A DNA stretch of 64,000 nt from Dyadobacter sp. NIV53 (GCF_019711195.1 NZ_CP081299.1:6854501-6918500), one strand, 5' to 3'; counted from the first letter of the stretch, positions 1 through 9,020 are shown. The notes: generated by a model from the letters alone, not told the origin. A program made the numbers and translations.

Positions 1-398
1 ATATTGATAATAAAATCCCAGCCTTCTGCAAAGCTTTCTTTTGCAAAATCCGTTTTGTTTTTTGGAAAGCTCTCCAGGCCGGTGTGAGTTAAAACAAGCC
101 TTGTTTTATTGCCTTCTTCAAACAGTTCAAAAGTTAATTCAGAATTGCCAGGATAATTATCATAACGCCATGTATATGAGATCTTTTTGTGTTCAATCAC
201 ATCTGTAATCTTACAAAGGTGCAGATACTTTTCATCTTCACTTCCGCCGTAAAACTGAAATTCAAATCCTTTTTCCGGTTTGAAATCATTGATGTCAAAA
301 TACCACTCTTTCATTTTGGTACGGTCGGTCAAAGCCTGCCAAACGCGGTCAACCGGTGCATTAAGTGTACGTTCTACTATTATTGGTTTTGCGTCCAT
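1..398 (-). CDS. SRPBCC/AHSA1-like domain protein (partial)
   Basis: The gene starts at the ATG complementary to 396-398 (MDAKPIIVERTLNAPVDRVW) and runs off the left edge, leaving 132 codons. The N-terminus has the START/AHSA1 pattern: an ERTLNAP.DRVWQALTD strand-helix, then KMKEWYF, and later the TWRYDNYPGNSELTFEL strand. Proteins of this family form a helix-grip pocket for hydrophobic ligands; many bacterial members have no known ligand. It lies 71 bp downstream of an ArsR regulator on the same strand, a common two-gene arrangement in Bacteroidota, so the regulator probably controls it. Family assignment is firm; the ligand is unknown. Confidence 0.85.
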   Translation of the reverse strand, partial: MDAKPIIVERTLNAPVDRVWQALTDRTKMKEWYFDINDFKPEKGFEFQFYGGSEDEKYLHLCKITDVIEHKKISYTWRYDNYPGNSELTFELFEEGNKTRLVLTHTGLESFPKNKTDFAKESFAEGWDFIIN

Positions 399-469
399 GA
401 TATTAGGATTTTAGGTGAAACTCAATCTTTTTTCAGACTTCTGATCATTAACTTTTTCATGCTTCTTTT

Positions 470-802
470 TTAATTTTTCGACAGATCAATTTCTTTATCC
501 AGAAAATCTTCCAGTGCATCCAGTTTGATATTCCAGAATTCCCGGTAATGATCAGCCCAGTCTGATACCTGTTTTAATTTTTGTAAATCGGCTTTACAAA
601 ATCTTTCCCGGCCCTTGGTTTTTACAACTACGAGGCCACATTCGGTTAATATTCTGATGTGTTTGGAAATAGCCGGCCTGCTTATGGTAAAATGATCGGC
701 AACGGCATTCAGGTTCAGCGTCTGGTATGCCAGTAAATTAATGATTTCCCTGCGCGTCGGATCTGCAATTGCCTGAAATACATCTCTTCTTAACTGGCTC
801 AT
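470..802 (-). CDS. ArsR-family winged-helix transcriptional repressor
   Basis: About 110 residues, the usual ArsR size. The core reads DVFQAIADPTRREIINLLA, followed by the helix-turn-helix NAVADHFTISRPAISKHIRI and a wing around VVVKTKGRERF. The metal-binding ELCVCDL motif of ArsR/SmtB sensors is absent, so this is the metal-independent subgroup usually paired with SRPBCC proteins. I chose the ATG at 802 (MSQLRRDVF) rather than the upstream in-frame ATG at 829, because 829 lies inside a probable operator. It is cotranscribed with the SRPBCC gene downstream, and probably represses itself and that gene. Confidence 0.88.
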   Translation of the reverse strand: MSQLRRDVFQAIADPTRREIINLLAYQTLNLNAVADHFTISRPAISKHIRILTECGLVVVKTKGRERFCKADLQKLKQVSDWADHYREFWNIKLDALEDFLDKEIDLSKN

Positions 803-823
803 AACATTGATTTTATAAAAGGA

Positions 824-860
824 AACCATTTGGTTCCAAATTTAATGAAACCAAATGGTT
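824..860. promoter_or_regulatory. Paired 12-bp dyads, probable ArsR operator
   Basis: AACCATTTGGTT at 824-835 and AACCAAATGGTT at 849-860 are exact reverse complements of each other, and each is also an imperfect dyad (ACCA..TGGT). Their centres are 25 bp apart. The first is 22 bp upstream of the chosen ArsR start. Position and symmetry suggest binding of two ArsR dimers and autoregulation. This is inference; no footprint is known to me. Confidence 0.6.
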
Positions 861-890
861 ACGCAATAAGTTTTTCCTTTAATTTATTTT

Positions 891-1070
891 ATGATGAAAA
901 AAAATGAAAGCTATTTGAAAGGGTTAGCAAATGCAGAATTTAATCCTGAGGCTTTAACAGACAAACAGTTTAATTATGTTTTTAAAAATTATACAGTTTT
1001 TGCTGAATCTTTAAAAAGTCGATCCGTTATATGTGAACATATTTCCAAAGCGGTACCTGCATTGGAGTAA
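891..1070 (+). pseudogene. Possible 5' remnant of an unidentified gene
   Basis: A 59-codon frame begins at ATG 891, 31 bp beyond the paired dyads and divergent from the ArsR gene. Its first 43 residues (through NYVFKNYTVFAESLK) read like real protein, but from about 1018 it runs antisense into the end of the hydrolase gene and stops at 1068-1070. It may be the head of a gene whose remainder was lost, or chance. I do not recognise the family. Confidence 0.25.
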
Positions 1071-1534
1071 ATGTTATGTCCGCCATCCTTAATGCTTATG
1101 TAATTTAAGTTCATACTTTCAAACCAAAATTGGCTGGGTTTAAAATTTTCAAATTCACCATAATAAAGACTGATATTACAATCGGGCTTTTCAACTTCAT
1201 ACCTTATCCGGGTAGCTGAAACCAGGTATAAATTTCGTATTTTCAAACCATTCAAGCCCGCTTTCCAAATTGTTCCTCCGACGCTAAATGCCAGCACATC
1301 CACGGTTTCAACTTCGTAATTTATCAGAAGTTCAGCGGCAGTGTCAATTCCACCCTTAATAAATTGTTCATGGATCTGCTCCTCATCGGGAGCTGAGAGG
1401 TTTATGTTTGCCAAAATACAAGAATCATAAAACTGTATATTGTAATGCGGTTCAAGGAAAGATATATAAGTATTTATCCAACTGGAATGTAGAATGCCCC
1501 ACATATCCGATAATATGATTAATCTATCTTTCAT
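989..1534 (-). CDS. Small alpha/beta-hydrolase-like protein
   Basis: 181 residues. The start MKDRLIILSDMWG gives a first beta strand and an oxyanion-type turn. AFSVGG at about residues 82-87 is the likely nucleophile elbow, with A in place of the first G of GxSxG, and KDGGHNIYS near the C-terminus supplies a candidate catalytic His. Length and motif order fit a compact alpha/beta hydrolase lacking a large cap domain. The substrate cannot be told. No signal peptide is visible, so it is probably cytosolic. It lies alone between the ArsR pair and dps. Confidence 0.6.
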   Translation of the reverse strand: MKDRLIILSDMWGILHSSWINTYISFLEPHYNIQFYDSCILANINLSAPDEEQIHEQFIKGGIDTAAELLINYEVETVDVLAFSVGGTIWKAGLNGLKIRNLYLVSATRIRYEVEKPDCNISLYYGEFENFKPSQFWFESMNLNYISIKDGGHNIYSNAGTALEICSHITDRLFKDSAKTV

Positions 1535-1609
1535 TCAGATCTGTAAAAAAAATGTCAGCTATAGCAACTGATAATTGCGATAGCCGACAAATTTAAAACT
1601 TTTTGAATA

Positions 1610-2089
1610 TTATTTTTTACCAGCAAAAGAGCGAAGCATCCATGTGTTTTTTTCTTTGTACTGCATGAAACGGTTTACCATGTCGTTGGTGCCATCATCA
1701 CTTGCACTGTCAGAAATTTCAAGTAATTCGCGTTCCAATTCAATGAGTTTTGCCATATCTTCCAATAATGCCTCCACCATTGCCAGGTCACTCATGCCAA
1801 TGGTATTTATTTCTTTAATTACCGACTCATTAATGTAGTCAACAAAACGGCTGTGCGGCGGTTTCCCCAGTGTCAAAACGCGTTCCGCAATTTCATCAAT
1901 GGTTAACTGCGCGTTGGTATATAATTCTTCAAATTTGACGTGTAGTGTAAAGAAGTTTTGTCCTTTAATATTCCAGTGACAGCCTCTTAATTTCTGGTAA
2001 TGAATGTGGTAATTCGCCAGGTAATCATTTAATAAATCCACAACCGGTTTTACATCCTTTTCATTTAAACTTATTGCTTTGGCATCCAT
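1610..2089 (-). CDS. dps: Dps family DNA-binding ferritin-like protein
   Basis: Dps dodecamers oxidise and store iron using peroxide and can protect DNA. The ferroxidase signature is present: H in NYHIHYQKLRGCHWNIKG, then HVKFEELYTNAQLTIDEIAE with its acidic metal ligands, and LTLGKPPHS. The protein is a four-helix bundle of 159 residues from MDAKAISLNEKD. An in-frame ATG 42 bases upstream (2131) is less likely, as it adds a tail that the family lacks. The gene is divergent from the HxlR regulator. Peroxide or stationary-phase control is usual in the family, but no operator was recognised here. Confidence 0.93.
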   Translation of the reverse strand: MDAKAISLNEKDVKPVVDLLNDYLANYHIHYQKLRGCHWNIKGQNFFTLHVKFEELYTNAQLTIDEIAERVLTLGKPPHSRFVDYINESVIKEINTIGMSDLAMVEALLEDMAKLIELERELLEISDSASDDGTNDMVNRFMQYKEKNTWMLRSFAGKK

Positions 2090-2205
2090 AATGTCTTGTG
2101 ATTTTGAATATTTAAAATCGCAAATCAGCAATAATCATACCATGCGGAAAGTTCTAAAACTGATATACGCAGAATTTGAAAATAATATTTTCATACTTTA
2201 CAGCA

Positions 2206-2238
2206 TTTGACACTTTTATAACTATCCTGTTATATTTG
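2206..2238 (+). promoter_or_regulatory. Bacteroidota-type promoter for the HxlR gene
   Basis: TTTG at 2206-2209 and TATATTTG at 2231-2238 match the Bacteroidota sigma-A elements (-33 TTTG, -7 TAnnTTTG) with a 21-bp gap. They point to the HxlR gene, whose ATG is 88 bp downstream. Confidence 0.55.
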
Positions 2239-2325
2239 TACTTGCAAAATAAAAGTTGAAATTTTTTTATAACAACTTGAAATTCAAAATTATATAGGTC
2301 CAGGGTTGAAATAATTATTGTAGTC

Positions 2326-2751
2326 ATGAAAGAAGCAAAGGAAATTACACCAAGGTCAGCTTGCCCGGTTAGTTATACACTTGATTTTGTCGGGGATAAA
2401 TGGATGCTGCTCATTTTACGGGATATGATGTTTGAAGGAAAATCATCCTACGGCGAGTTTTTGCAATCGGATGAAAAAATTGCTACAAATATTCTTGCTG
2501 ATAAGCTTAATATACTCTACTCAAATGGCTTTGTTACCAAGAATGTTTTGCCGGAAAATAAATCAAAATTCAGTTATATCCTTACCGAAAAAGGAATTGG
2601 GTTACTTCCAGTTGTGATAGAAATGATGATTTGGGGTTCCAGATTTAATCCGTCGGGTGGCAATAAGGACTTACTGGCGGTATTTAAAAAAGATAAGGAA
2701 AAGGCAATTAAGGAATTTTCCAAGATGCTGAAAAAACGTATTCCCGCTTGA
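2326..2751 (+). CDS. HxlR-family transcriptional regulator
   Basis: 141 residues. The N-terminal CPVSYTLDFVGDKWMLLILRD is the diagnostic HxlR opening with its conserved Cys, followed by a winged helix (YGEFLQSDEKIATNILADKL) and ILTEKGIGLLPVVIEM. HxlR proteins are MarR-like dimers that often respond to electrophiles or redox stress through that Cys and control an adjacent oxidoreductase. Here the neighbours are divergent dps and the amidohydrolase, so the target is not obvious. A good promoter lies upstream. Confidence 0.9.
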   Translation: MKEAKEITPRSACPVSYTLDFVGDKWMLLILRDMMFEGKSSYGEFLQSDEKIATNILADKLNILYSNGFVTKNVLPENKSKFSYILTEKGIGLLPVVIEMMIWGSRFNPSGGNKDLLAVFKKDKEKAIKEFSKMLKKRIPA

Positions 2752-2855
2752 TATTAACCGACTTCGGTAGCATCTATGCAAATAACTTTTCAGAATTTTT
2801 TCGTAGATTGTTCAACCTGTTCCAGAACTCCGTTTACCTTTTTAAAATTTTTTTC

Positions 2856-4147
2856 ATGAAGAAAATAATACTTTTTTCTTAACCTGTATTCTTGCGACAT
2901 CACTGCGCGCGCAAACCAAAATAACAGTTATAAAAGCCGGTAAGCTGATTGATACTGAAAATGGGAAAATGCTGGCCAACCAACTGATCCTGATTGAAAA
3001 CGATTCGATCAAAGCGGTGGGGCCGGATATCAAAATTCCCGTCAATGCAACTATTATTGATCTGTCGAAGGCAACCGTTTTACCGGGATTAATTGACAGC
3101 CATACACATATTACTGTCCAGCCAAGTGGAGATTACTACGGTGATATTTTCAGGAGAACGCCAATTGATTATGCTATTACTGCACATATTTACGCTAAAA
3201 AAACACTTGAAGCCGGGTTTACAACTTGTCGGGATGTAGGTGCACCCGCTTTTGTAGATGTAGCATTGCGTAATGCAATTAATAATGGCGACGTTGTCGG
3301 GCCTCGTTTGCTGGTAGCAACATTATTTATCGGCTCTACTGGAAGTCACGGTGATCTGAATGGTTTTTCACCGTTTCTCAATTGGCAGATTCCAAAAGAA
3401 ATGACCGGTGTAGCCGATGGTGTTGATGCACTGCGGAAGCAGGTTCGTTACAATATCAAATACGGTGCAGATGTCATTAAATTTGGAGCCGGTGCGGGTG
3501 TTCTGAGTGAAGAAGAAAGTGTGGGTGCACCGCAATTTATTCAAGAGGAAATGAACGCAATTGTAAGCGAGGCGAAACTGTGGGGAAAGAAGGCTTGTGC
3601 ACATGCACATGGAAATGAGGCGATTAAGATGGCCGTAAAAGCCGGAGTTGCATCCATTGAACATGGCAGTTTTCTGGATGATGAAGCAATAAAACTAATG
3701 AAGGAACACGGGACGTATCTGGTGGCAGATATTTACAATGACGAATATATCATGAGTGAATACACCAAAACGGGCTATCCTCAAAAAATACTGGATAAGG
3801 AAAAACTGGTGGGGAAAACCCAGCGTGAAAGTTTTGCCAAAGCCGTAAAAGGTGGTGTCAAAATAGCATTCGGAACTGATGCCGGCGTTTATCCGCATGG
3901 ATGGAATGCAAAACAATTTAAGTGGATGGTTCAATACGGCCTCACACCGATGCAGGCAATTCAGGCAGCAACAATCAGTGCTTCTGATTTATTGGGTAAA
4001 AAAGACCGGATTGGCTCTATCTCAGTAAACAAATGGGCAGATATCATTGCGGTATCCGGCAATCCGCTGGATGATGTAAAGGTGCTCGAAGACGTACAAT
4101 TTGTTATGAAAGGCGGGGTTGTATTTAAAAATTTGATTTCCAAATAA
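2856..4147 (+). CDS. Exported amidohydrolase (imidazolonepropionase-like), frameshifted in signal peptide
   Basis: A metal-dependent amidohydrolase of the subfamily that includes Xaa-Pro and Xaa-Arg dipeptidases. Visible ligands are HTH (His codons at 3101 and 3107), the Lys of ADVIKFGAGAGV, His of CAHAHGNE, His of SIEHGSF and Asp of FGTDAGVYPHG. The clean frame begins only at 2969, inside the N-terminal beta-sandwich. Upstream, ATG 2856 reads MKKIILFS and stops. Adding one T to the T6 run at 2872-2877 joins it to LTCILATSLRAQTKITVIKA, giving a complete signal peptide and the missing strand. The defect may be a sequencing slip, a real mutation or slippage-based switching. Confidence is high for the family, moderate for the joined start. 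Confidence 0.85.
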
Positions 4148-4178
4148 GGATCTTTAGTATTAACAATATGCATGTAAA

Positions 4179-5171
4179 TCAGCGTTTAGCTGCCAGGAAT
4201 CTCTGAACGGCTTTCTGGATATTCGGGTAAACCTGATTTTCATCTTCCTCTTCGCAAATCATTTCCTGTTTAAGATAAAAGGGCAATTTGTTCAGATTCT
4301 GCTTTTGCCCTTTTTTACTACGCAGAATGATCAGTGGCTCAATATTGTTTGCATGCACATATCCTAATTCGTACATCACATTTGGATTATTACCTGATAT
4401 ATCAACAATTATTGCCTTCACTCTGTCAAGAGCGGTTTTGAACAGATTAGGAATATTGCCGGCCTGATCATCCTGGTCAATTCGGTGTGGTGCATATTTA
4501 CATTCAATTATAGCTTCTTTTAAATAATTGTCATAAAATCGGGTATCCTCAGCCGCAAAAGGCATAAGGATAAGACAAGTTTTTTTACTTACTTTTTTTA
4601 CAAAATCTGCTATAACTTCTCCGGTTTTCAGCGAACCAGCAGGCATTTCAATTATCTGATCAATAAAACTTTCAGGCAGATCAAGCATTTTTATGATGTC
4701 CTGTTCATACATCTTCCACATTTCCTCAGACTGCCCTCCCGTAAATGCCAAAGGCAGAACTGGTTTATTGAGTGCGAGGGCTAATTCTATAACATTTCTG
4801 GTATGGTCTTCACCTTGAATAGTTATAATAGCATCAACATTTTGGACCAGTTTATTCCTCCTGATCTGCGAAGTGCCTAGAATCTCAATGACTTTCCCCT
4901 CTTTAAAACGTTCCACTTTTGTTCGGTCATATTTTTTTGGCAGCCAGGTTTCAAACCTCTGGTTGAAAGTATCTTTTAATAACTTTTTAGCAGTTTGCAT
5001 AACCACCTTATCAACAGACATTCTTTCAGGATGTTTTTTGTAATGGTCAAAACCTCCGCTGACAAGTATAACTTCATCATCGTTTAACAAACTCTTCGTC
5101 AGGTTTTCAACAAAATCTACAATTTCCGGAAGAAGATCGGTACCTCCGTATACGGCTATCCTGGTTTTCAT
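4179..5171 (-). CDS. SLOG-like plus nucleoside deoxyribosyltransferase/TIR-like fusion protein
   Basis: 330 residues from MKTRIAVYGGTDLLP; an in-frame start at 5231 adds 20 unlikely residues. Residues 1 to about 175 resemble a SLOG/LOG-like Rossmannoid domain: AVYGG, VILVSGGF, TSQIRRNKLVQNVDAIITIQG, and ALALNKPVLPLAFTGG. Residues about 195 to 310 (CLILMPFAAEDTRFYDNYLK, IDQDDQAGNI, IVDISGNNPNVMYELGYVHA) match the nucleoside 2-deoxyribosyltransferase-like fold related to TIR effectors; the Glu in MYELGYVHA is a candidate catalytic residue. SLOG domains are known nucleotide-derivative sensors in prokaryotic conflict systems. A role as a sensor-effector is inferred. It has no signal peptide and no cotranscribed partner. 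Confidence 0.65.
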   Translation of the reverse strand: MKTRIAVYGGTDLLPEIVDFVENLTKSLLNDDEVILVSGGFDHYKKHPERMSVDKVVMQTAKKLLKDTFNQRFETWLPKKYDRTKVERFKEGKVIEILGTSQIRRNKLVQNVDAIITIQGEDHTRNVIELALALNKPVLPLAFTGGQSEEMWKMYEQDIIKMLDLPESFIDQIIEMPAGSLKTGEVIADFVKKVSKKTCLILMPFAAEDTRFYDNYLKEAIIECKYAPHRIDQDDQAGNIPNLFKTALDRVKAIIVDISGNNPNVMYELGYVHANNIEPLIILRSKKGQKQNLNKLPFYLKQEMICEEEDENQVYPNIQKAVQRFLAAKR

Positions 5172-5377
5172 AAATTGAAGGTTTAAAGTAATTATGACTG
5201 AGGTATTTATTTGCCTGCTTGGCTCTTTCAATAAAAATACAGTTTACAAGTAATTGATTTATACAATTTATTATTGTTATATTTCTTATTTATTAAACGG
5301 TATAAGACCGGATCTATACGTTTTAATGTAACCTGAAAAAGCATTTCAGATCTTAATAATTTGTCCATCAATATTCT

Positions 5378-7258
5378 ATGAAAAAAAGGTATACATTTTT
5401 ATTGTTTTCGTTTTTATTGCTGCGGTTATCTCATGTAGTTGCGCAAACTCCTTCTATTCAAAGGATTGATCCATCCAATTGGTGGGTTGGTATGAAAAAT
5501 CCTAATGTACAGCTGCTGGTATATGGGCCTAATGCCGGGACGCTAACTTATTCTTTAAATTATCCTGGTGTCAAACTGTTAAAAACCAGTAAAACTGAAA
5601 ACCCCAATTATGCATTTCTTGATTTGAGTATTTCTGCGTCAGCGAGGCCTGGAAGTTTGAAAATTACTGGGAAATCGGGCAACCATACTATTACCAGATC
5701 GTATGAATTAAAAGCACGTACTAAGGAAATAAAGGGTGCCGGTGTGAATTCTTCTGACCTGATTTACCTGATCATGCCTGACCGGTTTGCAAATGGGGAT
5801 GTGTCCAACGATAAATTTACCACAATGGCCGATCCGGACGCAGATACTAAAAATCCATATTTGCGGCATGGTGGTGATTTCAAGGGTATACTCAATCATC
5901 TGGATTATTTGCAGGAACTGGGTGTGACGGCATTGTGGCTGACGCCGGTCATTGAAAATGACGAAAAATTAAAGAAAGAAGGGCCGGACCGTATGCAGGC
6001 GGGTTATCATGGTTATCATTTTACGGACCATTATCTGGTCGACAGACGTTTGGGAGGAAATGAAGGCTATATTGAATTTTCGAAAGAATTGCACAAAAAA
6101 GGCATGAAACTTGTGCAGGATGCTGTGTATAATCATATCAGCGATGATCACTGGTTTTACAAAGATCCGCCAGCGAAGGACTGGTTGAATAACTGGCCGT
6201 CTTATACAAATAGTTCTCACAAGGAACAGCCGCTTTATGATCCGCATAGTTCGCAGTCCGACCAAAAAGTATTGTTGGATGGCTGGTTTACGCCTTTTCT
6301 GCCCGATCTGAACCAGCGCAATTCGTATCTGGCAAATTATTTGATCCAGCATGCAATCTGGTCTACGGAGATGTTCAGTCTGGATGCCTGGCGAATTGAT
6401 ACTTACAAATACAATGATCAGGCTTTTATGAATCGCTGTAACCAGGCGTTGTTGAATGAATATCCTGAGATTCATTTGTTTGGTGAATCGGTTGCCAGCC
6501 AGCCGCTTGGACTTTCCTATTTTGTGAAGAGCAAGGTAGAATTTCCATTTAAAAGTAACTTGCCAGGAACATTGGATTTTCCGTTAAACTATGCAATTAA
6601 TGATGCTTTAAAACAAAATTTTGGCTGGGACCAGGGTGTGAGCCGACTGTATCTGACTCTGGCCGAAGACGTTGTATACGCTGATCCGATGAAGCTTGTA
6701 ACATCGCTTGATAACCATGATATGGACCGTTATCTGTCTGTAATCGGTGATGATTTTGAAAAATATAAAATGGGTGTAACATGGCTGCTGACAACCCGTG
6801 GAATTCCATCCTGGTATTACGGAACCGAAATATTAATGAAAAATTTTAAAGACCCTTCTGATGCAGAAGTCAGGAAAGACTTTCCAGGCGGCTTTGCAGG
6901 GGATAAGGAAAATAAATTTACTGCAGGTGGAAGAAATAAAAAGGAAAATGAAGCATTTGACTATGTAAAAAAACTGGCTAATTATCGTAAAAATACACCT
7001 GCGTTACATTCGGGAAAACTGATGCAATACTACCCTGAAAACGGAATCTATGTTTATTTTAAATATGATAAAAACAAAACAGTGATGGTTGCAACCAACT
7101 CTACCGATAAAGAAGCCGATTTGAATACAACTCGTTTTGCAGAAAGAATGAATGGATTTTCAGGTGCCAGAAATGTGATTTCTAATGAAAACATCAATTC
7201 AATAGGAACCTTGAAAATACCGTCAAAAACAGCTTTGGTATTGGAGCTGTTGAAATAA
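5378..7258 (+). CDS. Exported GH13 alpha-amylase / neopullulanase-like (SusA-like)
   Basis: 626 residues with signal peptide LLFSFLLLRLSHVVAQ and an N-terminal beta-sandwich (about 25-115) as in cyclomaltodextrinase-type enzymes. The GH13 barrel motifs are in order: DAVYNH (about 248), WRIDTYKY with the nucleophile Asp near 340, LFGES with the acid/base Glu near 370, and DNHD with the transition-state Asp near 448. A C-terminal beta domain follows. It should cleave alpha-glucans such as starch, glycogen or pullulan in the periplasm. No SusC/SusD pair is adjacent, so it is not in a complete starch locus here. Transcription converges on the NADH dehydrogenase gene. Confidence 0.92.
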   Translation: MKKRYTFLLFSFLLLRLSHVVAQTPSIQRIDPSNWWVGMKNPNVQLLVYGPNAGTLTYSLNYPGVKLLKTSKTENPNYAFLDLSISASARPGSLKITGKSGNHTITRSYELKARTKEIKGAGVNSSDLIYLIMPDRFANGDVSNDKFTTMADPDADTKNPYLRHGGDFKGILNHLDYLQELGVTALWLTPVIENDEKLKKEGPDRMQAGYHGYHFTDHYLVDRRLGGNEGYIEFSKELHKKGMKLVQDAVYNHISDDHWFYKDPPAKDWLNNWPSYTNSSHKEQPLYDPHSSQSDQKVLLDGWFTPFLPDLNQRNSYLANYLIQHAIWSTEMFSLDAWRIDTYKYNDQAFMNRCNQALLNEYPEIHLFGESVASQPLGLSYFVKSKVEFPFKSNLPGTLDFPLNYAINDALKQNFGWDQGVSRLYLTLAEDVVYADPMKLVTSLDNHDMDRYLSVIGDDFEKYKMGVTWLLTTRGIPSWYYGTEILMKNFKDPSDAEVRKDFPGGFAGDKENKFTAGGRNKKENEAFDYVKKLANYRKNTPALHSGKLMQYYPENGIYVYFKYDKNKTVMVATNSTDKEADLNTTRFAERMNGFSGARNVISNENINSIGTLKIPSKTALVLELLK

Positions 7259-7296
7259 TGAAAAATTTTCTTAACCAGACTTTCCAGGTTTTTTTA

Positions 7297-7343
7297 AGAC
7301 TTTCCAAGTTTTCGGGACGGGGACGCTTGGTCTTGGAAAGTCT
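7297..7343. terminator. Bidirectional terminator-like hairpin
   Basis: AGACTTTCCAAG at 7297-7308 pairs perfectly with CTTGGAAAGTCT at 7332-7343 around a 23-nt loop. An extra direct copy of GACTTTCCA sits at 7278-7286. It lies between two convergent genes, so it may serve both. Confidence 0.6.
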
Positions 7344-7349
7344 CTGTTT

Positions 7350-8621
7350 TCAATCCTCAACGGTTTCTTTCAAAGTGGGTTTAATAATCATCCTCAGAGA
7401 TTGGTCTTTGGTAAAATACGCGATCATCCAGTTGTATAAAGTCCTGAACCTGTTACGCTGTGTAATCAATGACAAAAGGTGGATGAATAACCATGCAAAC
7501 CAGGCAATGGTACCGCCAAAATGTACTTTTGGACGAGGCAGATCCGCTACCGCTTTCATCCTTCCAATAATTGCCATTGAACCTTTGTCAACATATTTAA
7601 ATGGTTCAAGCGGTTTGTTTTCGACCATCAGTTTGAAGTTCCTGGCCAACTGTTTTCCTTGTTGAATAGCTGTTTGGGCCACCTGCGGATGTCCATGCGG
7701 ATATTCTGGTTCTGATAATTGCAGGCAGGTATCACCGATGGCATAGATATTAGTAGTTCCATTGACTTTGTTGAATTCATCCGTTAGCAATCTTGAACCA
7801 CGGCCATAACTTTCCGCAGGAATTCCTTCAAACACCTTGGCAGTTACTCCTGCGGCCCAGATAAGGGTTTTACTCGGAATTGTTTCACCACTTGCCAGAT
7901 AAACCGTATCATCCACAAAATCTTTTACCCGGCTTTTCAACATGATATTTACTCCAAGTTTTGTCAGATCTGCATAGGTTTCCTGCTGGGATTTTACACT
8001 CATCGGCGATAGCAGTTCGTCACCACCGTCTATCAGATATATTTCACTTCCTTTTCCGACCAGTTCAGGGTATTCTTTTTTCAAAATCCCGTTGCGCATT
8101 TCAGCAAACATTCCGGATAATTCAACTCCGGTTGGCCCGCCACCGGCTATGACAACCGTCAGTCTCTTTTTTATGTCCTCAGGATCTGTCGCTATCGCAG
8201 CCTGTTCCATTTGCTGCAATAATTTGTTGCGCATTTCAATTGCATCGTCCAGCGTTTTCATGGAAATAGCATTTTTCTTCACGTTTTCCATACCAAAATA
8301 ATTAGTCTTCGCGCCTGTCGCAAACACCAGATAATCATATGTCAGCTCCCCATTGGAAAGAATTATCTTATTTTCTTCCGGTACCACTTTTTGGAGATAT
8401 CCTAACCGGAAGTGTACGTTTTCCTTGCTTGAAAATAATTTCCGGAAAGGATAACTGATACTGGATGGTTCCAGAAATCCTGTTGCAACCTGATAGATTA
8501 GAGGAGGAAAGAAATTATAATTATTTTTATCAACCAATGTAATACCGAAATCTTTATTATTACCAAGTGCCATGGCAAGATTTACGCCGGCAAACCCACC
8601 ACCAATGATGACTATATTCAT
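7350..8621 (-). CDS. ndh: Type II NADH:quinone oxidoreductase (NDH-2)
   Basis: 423 residues. Residues 3-12 (IVIIGGGFAG) bind FAD, residues 156-166 (VVIAGGGPTGV) bind NADH, and AIGDTC near 295 contacts the flavin. NFFPPLIYQVATGFLEPSSI is typical of NDH-2. The C-terminus (WFAWLFIHLLSLITQRNRFRT) is amphipathic or hydrophobic and likely anchors the enzyme at the membrane, where it passes electrons from NADH to menaquinone without proton pumping. The family is clear; it is a single-gene unit ending at a hairpin. Confidence 0.93.
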   Translation of the reverse strand: MNIVIIGGGFAGVNLAMALGNNKDFGITLVDKNNYNFFPPLIYQVATGFLEPSSISYPFRKLFSSKENVHFRLGYLQKVVPEENKIILSNGELTYDYLVFATGAKTNYFGMENVKKNAISMKTLDDAIEMRNKLLQQMEQAAIATDPEDIKKRLTVVIAGGGPTGVELSGMFAEMRNGILKKEYPELVGKGSEIYLIDGGDELLSPMSVKSQQETYADLTKLGVNIMLKSRVKDFVDDTVYLASGETIPSKTLIWAAGVTAKVFEGIPAESYGRGSRLLTDEFNKVNGTTNIYAIGDTCLQLSEPEYPHGHPQVAQTAIQQGKQLARNFKLMVENKPLEPFKYVDKGSMAIIGRMKAVADLPRPKVHFGGTIAWFAWLFIHLLSLITQRNRFRTLYNWMIAYFTKDQSLRMIIKPTLKETVED

Positions 8622-9020
8622 TCTGAAATTTATTTGAACCCAAATTTATCCTGACAAACCCTAAGCGAATATCTTGCCAGGCAAAGACCGAAAATACTTT
8701 TAAATTAAATGGAAACGATTTATTTTATTAATTCATTTTGAAAAAAGCCCGGGTTCGCGATGAATCCGGCATAACTGGTTTACCTTTATAAATGATTAAG
8801 TGATCAGGATTGTGCATTCAGGCACAAAAACATACTCAGCTGACTTTTAGAAAAGGACATGAAATATTGCTTTATTCCAAATATCTGGAGGTCGCATGAA
8901 AAATCTTCGCTTTAATCGAGGTGATTTTGTTTTTGTCAATAAAGTTTTGCTTTATTTATATTTTAAATATTAATAGAAAAAATATTGATCTGTTTATATA
9001 CCCTCTTCATATTCTAAAAT
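8622..9020. other. Intergenic region between divergent genes
   Basis: 399 bp separating the NADH dehydrogenase and the DUF2339 gene. It is AT-rich, presumably carries both promoters, and I saw no credible small gene, RNA or repeat. Confidence 0.5.

Noticed and set aside
189..473. Plus-strand open frame across the SRPBCC gene
   Set aside because: It is antisense to the SRPBCC reading frame, with no family pattern.
7258..7665. Open frame after the amylase
   Set aside because: It runs through a terminator hairpin and antisense to the NADH dehydrogenase.
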